In this document: positions 1 through 5,669 of the stretch, one piece after another
How the letters are laid out: every line of letters begins with the position of its first letter
How positions within the stretch are numbered: position 1 is the stretch's first letter
Source of the DNA: Pseudomonadota bacterium
Lineage (GTDB): Bacteria > Pseudomonadota > Gammaproteobacteria > UBA11654
DNA length: 6,128 nt
Assembly (NCBI GenBank): GCA_029979325.1
Contig: JAPOHS010000056.1
Coordinates: 1-6,128, forward strand
Direction of reading: 5' to 3'
Made by a program: the position numbers and the translations under genes
Notes under the pieces: generated by a model
What the model was told of the DNA's origin: nothing
Databases searched by the model: none
Seen by the model: only the letters and a program-made list of their open reading frames with translations

Positions 1-71
1 GATGTTTGCGATTGCAAAGCATTAGAGAAAAAAATAATTGCAACTAAGAGCAATGAAGATATGTTTTTCAT
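1..71 (-). CDS. 5' end of an exported protein gene (signal peptide only), cut by the window edge
   Basis: Read on the minus strand, an ATG at 71-69 opens a frame that stays open to base 1. It gives 23 residues beginning MKNISSLLLVAIIFF and continuing SNALQSQT. This is a textbook Sec signal peptide: a Lys at position 2, a hydrophobic core at about residues 5-15, and a small-residue cleavage region (S-N-A near residue 18). The mature protein lies outside the window, so its function is unknown; it should be periplasmic, outer-membrane or secreted. An in-frame ATG at 92-90 would add MENKPIN, and the frame is closed by a TGA at 101-99. I prefer the inner ATG because it gives a compact n-region; neither start has a clear Shine-Dalgarno. 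The gene follows the TonB receptor in the same direction but behind a terminator, so it probably has its own promoter. I saw only weak -10-like matches (TATAGA at 108-103) and no convincing -35. Confidence 0.6.
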   Translation of the reverse strand, partial: MKNISSLLLVAIIFFSNALQSQT

Positions 72-116
72 ATTGATTGGCTTATTTTCCATATCAGTTC
101 AGTCTATAGAATATCT

Positions 117-148
117 AAAAAAAAGGGAGCATGAAGCTCCCTTTTTTT
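117..148 (-). terminator. Rho-independent terminator of the TonB receptor gene, bidirectional in form
   Basis: A perfect 6-bp G+C-rich stem, GGGAGC at 125-130 with GCTCCC at 136-141, encloses a 5-base loop (ATGAA). It is flanked by eight A on one side (117-124) and seven T on the other (142-148), so the paired region can extend to about 13 bp. On the minus strand it lies 14 bases past the receptor's TAA stop (165-163) and ends in a U-tract. The symmetry means it could also stop plus-strand transcription. It insulates the receptor from the exported-protein gene further along the minus strand. Confidence 0.93.
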
Positions 149-162
149 ATTGTGCTAAAGCC

Positions 163-3100
163 TTAGAACTTAACATTTAGATCTAAGTAATAGTTTCGGC
201 CATAGTCTTGGTGTGCATCAGCAAAGTAACCGTAGTATCGGTCTGCCAAAGGTGCACGTTCATCCGCAACGTTTTTAATGGCCAAACGAACTTTTGAATC
301 ATATCCTGCAAGATCAAATCTATAATCAAAACTCAGGTCCATTGTGGTCATGGAATCGATCATAAATTTAGTTCCATCAGATCGAGTCAAGCTGTTTTGA
401 TAAAACTCGCCTTTTCTCAATGCTGTCAAGTTCGCTCCGAATGGTCCATTGCGATATGAAACACGAAGTGTGTGCTTATTGTCATAGTTACCATCCATCA
501 ACAAGAGATCGCCAAAACCTCCCAATGGGATATCTGCAGGAATTTCGCCATTTGCTTTTCTGGCAGCCATATCCGCAAAAACACCGCCTGGCTCTTGTTC
601 GAATGTATCGATGAAACTTCCAATGTAGCGAATACTGAAATCACCAACATCGGTATCAAAGTTATAGTATACACCGAGATCAAATCCTTCAATCTTTCTA
701 TCCGCTAAGTTGAGGTAGTTATCAGCCACATAATTGACATTTCCGAATGGGCAAATTCCTGCGGCATTTGCTGCAGCGATTTGATCTTCATCTGGAGCAT
801 CTCTATCAATGACTCCATGTCCGCCAAATGTATCACAGTTGTTTGTTCCATTTGCAATCCTAAGAAGCATGTCTTGCACTGTGTGGTTTTCTCTACCAAA
901 CAATCCAATGGTATTTTCTTTGTCAATTGACCAGTAATCAGCTGTAATCGTCAAACCATCGATATCTGCAGGTGTAATAACAAAACCCACTGAGTAGTTA
1001 TCCGATTCTTCAGGTTCAAGTCCTTCTGCGCCAGTTGCTTGTCTTTGCTGAGATGATCTAGAATCTAGGTCATCACTATCCAACCCGGCAAGCTGCTCCA
1101 ATCGATACATGGCCCAGTCATAGCGTGTTCCACTTCTGACAACGATCTTCTCATTGATCTGAACAATATTGGGTGCCCTAAATGAGGTTGAAGCAGAAGC
1201 TCTGAATAATACAGAATCTGAAATCTCCCACCCAACTGCCAACTTACTGACAAGAGAATCTTCAACATCAGACATGTTTTCATATCTGAGAGCAACCTGA
1301 GCATTTACTTTTTCAGAAAGCGGGATTTGTGCTTCCGTAAACAGTGAAAGGGTATTTCTTTCCCCTCTGACATCGCCAGTTGGAGAAGAGTTAACCACAT
1401 CACCTATTTCAGGATATACATCATTCTCATAATCCACATAGACAATGGTTCCATCGAGTCTTGGATCTCGGTCATCAACTATTTCTTCTCTTCTGACCTC
1501 AATACCAAACATGACTCCCATGGGTCCTGCTGCTAGATCCATGAAGTTTCCATTTGAGACTTTAAAATCCATCATTGCAAGTGAACTTGAGCCTTTTCTG
1601 TAGACATCTACTAGCACTCTTTCTATATTGCTATCAACTCCTGCACTGAATGGATTGTAAGCAGCTGGAGTTGGATCACGGAGTGCTTCTTTTAGAAGTG
1701 TGTTTGAAACACGATTGCTTGTTATGTCATCTGATTTTGCTTTTGAGTAGAGCAATGCTGCCTCCCAATCCCAATCGTCAACTTCACCTCTGAAACCCTG
1801 AAGCAATCTGTAGGTTGTTTTATCAACATTCACATGTCTCATTCTTTCAGCATATCGATAGTTATCGATATAGAGCTCATATCCCTTGAAATCAAGCGTA
1901 TTGCCATCAGCATCTGTGAATGACATTTGGTTCAACCAGTAGTTATCTGGTCCAACCCTATGCTTAACAGAGCTGAATGCGTATGACGGGTGCCTGATCA
2001 AAAAGGAGTCTGAAGAATAAAAACCGATCTCAGTGAATGACTCTAAACCGTTTGCAAGTTCGTTGTTTATATAAACAAAGATATTTGTTCTTTGCATATC
2101 AGATCGAACATCCGTATTACCCCATAGGTTGTATCTCTCTGTCCCGTTTCCGTCTTGAGCGATACAAGTTCCAAAACCTGTATTAAAAACTTGTCCACCT
2201 TGGCTAGATCGATTACTGCACCTTGGATCACCTAATGGGAATACTTCAAATTCACCATTGCTGTCAGTGAACGTATGATTCAGTGGGTTACTGCTTCCAT
2301 GCTCACTGGATTTAACCATATCAAACTGTCCATACAAGTTATTGGCACTGTTGTTTCTGAATGAAGAACTTCCCGCCCAAGGGCTTCCATCTTCTAAGCA
2401 TCTTCCATCGGCAGATACGCCATCGGGAAGATCGCAAGTGGTCCACATTCTATGATCTGAGTTGCCCCATCTTGGGTCTTCAGAAGAATTGATGCTATCG
2501 CGATCATAATGATCGACAAAAACACTTACATTGCCTCTGTCATTATTAAAGTTTGTACCCCATTTAGCAGTGAAGGTCACATCTTCTGCATCAAAATGCT
2601 CATACCATCCAACCTTCGTTCTAAACTGAAAGCCTTCATAGTCCGTTTGAAGCACATTATTGACAACGCCCGATACTGCATCAGCACCATAAATTGCAGA
2701 TGCGCCATCCCGAAGAATCTCAAGTCGGTCAAGACCCCAAACAGGAACCAAATTTGAATTAGTTGAAACTGTCGGTACATAGTCCCCACCTAAAAGCTCT
2801 GTTTGATATCCGGGTGAGTTCACCATTCTTCTGCCATTAAGAAGAGTCAGCGTATTACCTACACCCATATTTCTTAGGTTATAGGCTCCAACGTCACCAC
2901 GTGATGAATTGACTCCACCAGAAGCATTTTCAGCTTCATTGAAAAAGTTCATTCCATTCTCAACAACGTTCTCTAGCAATTCATCACCAGAGTCGACACC
3001 TAGAGCCTCTACATCCTGAAAATCAAGTACAGAAACAGGTAAGGCGCCTGTGATTTTTGCCCCTTTTATCTGAGAACCAGTCACTGTAATCTCTTCAATG

Positions 3101-3195
3101 TCATCTGAAGCGACAGAATCCTCTTGGGCAAGAGTTGTTATAGGAAATATTATGAATGCTGATAGTGACAGCATTCTAAATGTTTTTGCAAACAT
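163..3195 (-). CDS. TonB-dependent outer-membrane receptor
   Basis: This 1010-residue protein is a TonB-dependent outer-membrane receptor, which imports a ligand into the periplasm using energy passed on by TonB-ExbB-ExbD. Residues 1-23 form a signal peptide (basic start, hydrophobic core, cleavage after T-L-A). EEITVTG at 34-40 is a TonB-box-like segment. The plug domain spans about 45-185 and ends in the hallmark stretch LEILRDGASAIYGADAVSGVVN (158-179; R162, G164, Y169, G170). The remainder is the 22-strand barrel, with the FRAPN motif at 672-676 and a C-terminal strand ending in Phe, as the BAM insertion signal requires. Three local cysteine pairs (C254/C266, C326/C344, C787/C815) probably sit in surface loops. 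The length is at the large end of the family. The ATG at 3195 fits the signal peptide and has a good ribosome binding site. The gene is divergent from the LysR gene, whose product may control it. The receptor class is certain; the ligand is unknown, and nothing specifically points to a siderophore, B12 or a glycan. Confidence 0.96.
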   Translation of the reverse strand: MFAKTFRMLSLSAFIIFPITTLAQEDSVASDDIEEITVTGSQIKGAKITGALPVSVLDFQDVEALGVDSGDELLENVVENGMNFFNEAENASGGVNSSRGDVGAYNLRNMGVGNTLTLLNGRRMVNSPGYQTELLGGDYVPTVSTNSNLVPVWGLDRLEILRDGASAIYGADAVSGVVNNVLQTDYEGFQFRTKVGWYEHFDAEDVTFTAKWGTNFNNDRGNVSVFVDHYDRDSINSSEDPRWGNSDHRMWTTCDLPDGVSADGRCLEDGSPWAGSSSFRNNSANNLYGQFDMVKSSEHGSSNPLNHTFTDSNGEFEVFPLGDPRCSNRSSQGGQVFNTGFGTCIAQDGNGTERYNLWGNTDVRSDMQRTNIFVYINNELANGLESFTEIGFYSSDSFLIRHPSYAFSSVKHRVGPDNYWLNQMSFTDADGNTLDFKGYELYIDNYRYAERMRHVNVDKTTYRLLQGFRGEVDDWDWEAALLYSKAKSDDITSNRVSNTLLKEALRDPTPAAYNPFSAGVDSNIERVLVDVYRKGSSSLAMMDFKVSNGNFMDLAAGPMGVMFGIEVRREEIVDDRDPRLDGTIVYVDYENDVYPEIGDVVNSSPTGDVRGERNTLSLFTEAQIPLSEKVNAQVALRYENMSDVEDSLVSKLAVGWEISDSVLFRASASTSFRAPNIVQINEKIVVRSGTRYDWAMYRLEQLAGLDSDDLDSRSSQQRQATGAEGLEPEESDNYSVGFVITPADIDGLTITADYWSIDKENTIGLFGRENHTVQDMLLRIANGTNNCDTFGGHGVIDRDAPDEDQIAAANAAGICPFGNVNYVADNYLNLADRKIEGFDLGVYYNFDTDVGDFSIRYIGSFIDTFEQEPGGVFADMAARKANGEIPADIPLGGFGDLLLMDGNYDNKHTLRVSYRNGPFGANLTALRKGEFYQNSLTRSDGTKFMIDSMTTMDLSFDYRFDLAGYDSKVRLAIKNVADERAPLADRYYGYFADAHQDYGRNYYLDLNVKF

Positions 3196-3204
3196 AATAA
3201 GTTA

Positions 3205-3210
3205 CCCCTT
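3205..3210 (-). promoter_or_regulatory. Ribosome binding site of the TonB receptor gene
   Basis: AAGGGG on the minus strand (complement of CCCCTT) lies 9 bases before the ATG at 3195. It is the best Shine-Dalgarno in the window and supports this start codon over any internal Met, including M8. Confidence 0.8.
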
Positions 3211-3233
3211 ATTTTATAAATAGTATTTCGACT

Positions 3234-3290
3234 ATATCACGCTTGAAATATATGCCCTTCAATCTAATTTATTCATATTTATTGTGATAT
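3234..3290. repeat. Widely spaced inverted repeat ATATCAC / GTGATAT between divergent genes
   Basis: ATATCAC at 3234-3240 is the exact inverse of GTGATAT at 3284-3290, separated by 43 bp. Between them lies a second small dyad, TTGAA at 3243-3247 and TTCAA at 3258-3262 (10-bp gap). Two half-sites this far apart suit a tetrameric regulator that bends DNA, as LysR proteins do, but the arms are only 7 bp and neither shows a clear T-N11-A dyad. It is listed as a candidate operator only. Confidence 0.3.
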
Positions 3291-3318
3291 TATAGCTTTT
3301 AGTTATATTAAGTTATAA
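3289..3318 (-). promoter_or_regulatory. Candidate promoter of the TonB receptor gene
   Basis: On the minus strand a perfect TATAAT lies at 3294-3289. A weak -35 match, TTATAA, lies at 3318-3313, giving an 18-base spacer. Transcription would begin near 3282, giving a leader of about 87 bases. An alternative -10, TATAGT at 3236-3231, would give a leader of about 30 bases, but its nearest -35-like TTGAAG is 20 bases away. In sequence this A+T-rich, TATAAT can occur by chance, so this is tentative. Weak -35 elements are usual for activator-dependent promoters. Confidence 0.35.
3301..3317 (+). repeat. Two AGTTATA direct repeats at 10-bp period in the shared -35 zone
   Basis: AGTTATA occurs at 3301-3307 and again at 3311-3317, a period of 10 bp or about one helical turn, so both copies face the same side of the DNA. 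They overlap the proposed -35 regions of both divergent promoters, where a regulator could repress or activate. The match is short and the region A+T-rich, so chance is possible. Confidence 0.4.
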
Positions 3319-3332
3319 ACATAATCTATAAT
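3303..3332 (+). promoter_or_regulatory. Candidate promoter of the LysR gene, implying a leaderless transcript
   Basis: A perfect TATAAT at 3327-3332 is followed by only six bases (AAGGCC) before the LysR ATG at 3339. The usual start 6-8 bases after a -10 box would fall on or next to the A of the ATG. The -35 is poor (TTATAT at 3303-3308, 18-base spacer). A second -10-like CATAAT lies at 3320-3325. The proposed -35 regions of the two divergent promoters interleave within about 3303-3318. Confidence 0.45.
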
Positions 3333-3338
3333 AAGGCC

Positions 3339-4190
3339 ATGAGAACAAGACACATCGAGGTATTCAATAGCATTTACAAGAGCGGATCAGTCACAGCAGC
3401 AGCAAAGCTTTTAAATGTCTCACAACCCTCTGTCAGTAAGGTGCTGGCTCATGCTGAGCAGCAACTGGGCTTTCGTTTATTTGAAAGAATAAAAATGAAG
3501 CTGGTTCCAACGCCAGAGGCTAATATTCTGTTTAAACACACCAGTGTGATGGAAGAGGTTTTGGTGGACATTAATCAGATTTCAGAACGTCTAACAGAAT
3601 TTCCAGTGGATCGTGTGAGAGTATCTTGCACTCCTTCATTGGGTATCGACTTTCTTCCAAATGCAATCGCAGAATTTAAAGAACTTAAACCTAACGTTAA
3701 TTTTGAGATCTCTACACTCCACTACTCCTACTTAAGAAACAACATAAAAGATACGTCTTTGGACCTGGCGATTGCTCAAGATCAAATTGAAGATGAGGAA
3801 ATTGGAATAATCAATTTAAAAAAGGGTCATTTTGTAAAACTGGAGCCAATCAATGCAACAAAGAAAAAACTACCATTTATCAAACTGAGCATCAATAGTC
3901 CCATTGGGCGAAAACTGGAGCAGTATATTGAGAAAGAGAACATAAATATTCAATCGAGCATTACATCTGATAATTTTCAGATGGCAGCATCTTTGGTGAA
4001 AAATGGTTTTGGATACACAATCTTAGATGAATACACTGCGAAAGCTTGTCGATCTGAGAATACAAAAATCACCGCATTGAGTAATAAATTAGATTTTAAC
4101 ATCAGTTTGATGTTTCTAAAGAATGTGCCTTTGTCAATCCCAGCAAATAGCTTTATTGAATTTCTTACTGAGTTCAAATATGACTTCTAG
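3339..4190 (+). CDS. LysR-type transcriptional regulator
   Basis: This 283-residue protein is a LysR-type DNA-binding regulator, normally a tetramer whose response depends on a small-molecule co-inducer. Residues 3-62 form the winged helix-turn-helix with the family signature: RHIEVFNSIYKSGSVTAAA, then SQPSVSK (28-34), LGFRLFER (43-50) and the PTPEA end (57-61). A linker helix covers about 63-88, followed by a two-lobed effector domain of periplasmic-binding-protein fold from about 91 (VRVSCTPSLG; DLAIAQ at 142-147; GFGYTILDE at 223-231). The N-terminus matches the family start, so ATG 3339 is firm despite lacking a usable Shine-Dalgarno (AAGG ends 2 bases before the ATG). The protein is slightly shorter than the usual 290-310 residues. 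The missing stretch appears to be the strand and loop that normally carry a 'P..HPLA'-like segment near residues 162-178. Being divergent from the receptor and 34 bp ahead of the carrier, it most plausibly regulates both and itself. Confidence 0.96.
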   Translation: MRTRHIEVFNSIYKSGSVTAAAKLLNVSQPSVSKVLAHAEQQLGFRLFERIKMKLVPTPEANILFKHTSVMEEVLVDINQISERLTEFPVDRVRVSCTPSLGIDFLPNAIAEFKELKPNVNFEISTLHYSYLRNNIKDTSLDLAIAQDQIEDEEIGIINLKKGHFVKLEPINATKKKLPFIKLSINSPIGRKLEQYIEKENINIQSSITSDNFQMAASLVKNGFGYTILDEYTAKACRSENTKITALSNKLDFNISLMFLKNVPLSIPANSFIEFLTEFKYDF

Positions 4191-4198
4191 TATTCTAT

Positions 4199-4221
4199 GA
4201 TGTGTTTCTTCAGGGCACATT
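4199..4221 (+). promoter_or_regulatory. Ribosome binding site of the carrier gene inside a weak hairpin
   Basis: AGGG at 4212-4215 lies 9 bases before the carrier's ATG at 4225 and is its likely ribosome binding site. ATGTG (4200-4204) can pair with CACAT (4216-4220), with possible G-U pairs extending the stem on both sides and placing most of the site in the loop. The stem is short and has no U-tract, so it is not a terminator; it may do nothing, or mildly tune translation. Confidence 0.35.
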
Positions 4222-4224
4222 CTC

Positions 4225-5667
4225 ATGAAAGATAATTCAAAATCAAAAACAGGTTTCCTCGTAGGATTGATTGCAGCGATCCTGATTCTAATGATGCCAA
4301 ATCCAGAGGGATTACCGATCGAAGCTCAAAGAGCGGCAGCAATTTTTGTATGGATGGGGATTTGGTGGGCAACGGAAGCGGTGCACATTGCAATAACTGC
4401 TTTAATACCATTGATCTTCTTCCCTTTGCTAGGTGTTGCATCTATTGAAGAAACCTCTGCGCCTTATGCAAATAAAAATATATATCTTTTCATGGGTGGC
4501 TTCTTTCTATCGATCGCAATTCAAAAATGCAATCTTCATAAAAGAATCGCACTCAATGTCCTTGGTCTGACCGGAACGGCAGGAAGATCAATCATAGCGG
4601 GTTTTATGCTCAGCTCATGTGTTCTAAGTATGTGGATCATGAATACATCAACGACTGTCATGCTTCTCCCAATTGGTCTTGCCATAATTTCAGTGGTAAA
4701 GGAATCAATGACGGATTTAACTGATGTTGAGAAAGTAAACTTTCAAGTTGCTCTTCTTTTGGGTATTGCCTATGCAGCAAATATTGGAGGCATAGCAACA
4801 CTGATAGGTACAGCACCCAATATGGCATTAAATGGTTTCATGGAAGAGCAATATAATGTCTCGATATCGTTTGTTGATTGGATGAAGGTTGGTGTACCTG
4901 TTAGCTTAACTTTGCTCCCACTTGCATGGCTATCACTCACAAGGATGTCTTTTCCTGTCTCATTTCAGGCATCAATACAAACACAAGAAATCATAACGAA
5001 CATGAAATCTGGACTTGGTGAAATGAAAACATCTGAGATGAGGGTTTTGATCATATTTCTAGTGACAGCGATGCTTTGGATCACAAGAGACATCATCAAT
5101 GATATTCCAGGACTCGAGGGCTTATCGGATCCTGGCATTGCAATGCTTTGTGGTCTGGCATTGTTTCTGACACCCAGCAAAAGCACTGAGGAAAATCTTC
5201 TTGAATGGAAAGATGCACAAGAAGGGGTCCCTTGGGGTGTTTTGTTACTATTTGGAGGCGGCTTGTCACTGGCAGCTGCTGCACAAAGCACAGGTCTTGC
5301 TGCTTGGATAGGGAATCTGATGCCTTTAGGACTGAGTATGGCATTATTAATCATCATGTTTACAACTTTAATTATATTTCTCACTGAGCTCACATCTAAT
5401 TTGGCGACCACTGCAACGTTTCTTCCCATCGTTGCAATCATAGCCACTCAATTTGGCTTTGACCCTCTTCTGCTCACTGCTTCAATTGCAATTGCTGCAA
5501 GCTGTGCCTTTATGTTGCCGGTTGCAACGCCGCCCAATGCGATTGTCTTTGGGTCAGAACTGATTAAGGTGCCTCAAATGATGAGAGCAGGAATCGTTAT
5601 TAATTTGATTGCCATTGTTGTTGTCACACTCGCTGGTCTATATCTTGTTCCATTATTCTTAATATAA
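4225..5667 (+). CDS. DASS/SLC13-family sodium-anion symporter
   Basis: This 480-residue inner-membrane protein belongs to the divalent anion:sodium symporter family (VcINDY, about 460 residues, is the structural model), which takes up dicarboxylates, citrate or sulfate with sodium. The sequence has about eleven hydrophobic segments and the expected internal pseudo-repeat. The first half carries WWATEAVHIAITALIP (47-62), SMWIMNTSTTVMLLPIG (135-151) and GIAYAANIGGIATLIGTAPN (180-199). The second half carries PWGVLLLFGGGLSLA (336-350), TELTSNLATTATFLP (387-401) and VATPPNAIVFGSELI (433-447). The asparagines of both SNT motifs are kept (N140, N392), but motif 1 reads MNT (139-141) and motif 2 reads SNL (391-393). 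These positions contact substrate carboxylates in the family, so the substrate may differ from succinate. The ATG is the only plausible start, since a TGA at 4198 closes the frame upstream. It follows LysR by 34 bp and precedes the LOG gene by 2 bp. The family is firm; the substrate is open. Confidence 0.94.
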   Translation: MKDNSKSKTGFLVGLIAAILILMMPNPEGLPIEAQRAAAIFVWMGIWWATEAVHIAITALIPLIFFPLLGVASIEETSAPYANKNIYLFMGGFFLSIAIQKCNLHKRIALNVLGLTGTAGRSIIAGFMLSSCVLSMWIMNTSTTVMLLPIGLAIISVVKESMTDLTDVEKVNFQVALLLGIAYAANIGGIATLIGTAPNMALNGFMEEQYNVSISFVDWMKVGVPVSLTLLPLAWLSLTRMSFPVSFQASIQTQEIITNMKSGLGEMKTSEMRVLIIFLVTAMLWITRDIINDIPGLEGLSDPGIAMLCGLALFLTPSKSTEENLLEWKDAQEGVPWGVLLLFGGGLSLAAAAQSTGLAAWIGNLMPLGLSMALLIIMFTTLIIFLTELTSNLATTATFLPIVAIIATQFGFDPLLLTASIAIAASCAFMLPVATPPNAIVFGSELIKVPQMMRAGIVINLIAIVVVTLAGLYLVPLFLI

Positions 5668-5669
5668 CC

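Noticed and set aside
1..180. Open plus-strand frame from the left edge to TAG 178-180
   Set aside because: It has no start inside the window, runs through the terminator hairpin and into the end of the receptor gene, and its translation looks like no recognisable protein. The minus-strand signal peptide explains bases 1-71 better.
2509..2757. 82-codon plus-strand frame within the receptor gene
   Set aside because: It is fully antisense to the conserved plug region and start of the barrel, with low-complexity translation and no start signal; a shadow frame.
163..3195. Naming the receptor as a siderophore, cobalamin or SusC-type glycan receptor
   Set aside because: There is no SusD partner, no glycan enzyme, no cobalamin or iron gene and no Fur-box-like sequence upstream, so a substrate label would be a guess.
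3196..3282. Possible riboswitch in the proposed long leader of the receptor mRNA
   Set aside because: I looked for cobalamin-box-like and other conserved riboswitch cores and for a terminator or anti-terminator pair. The leader is short, A+T-rich and lacks any stable multi-helix structure.
4965..5447. 160-residue minus-strand frame inside the carrier gene
   Set aside because: It lies antisense to conserved membrane segments of the DASS carrier, has no homology I recognise and no ribosome binding site; it is a mirror frame of a hydrophobic coding region.
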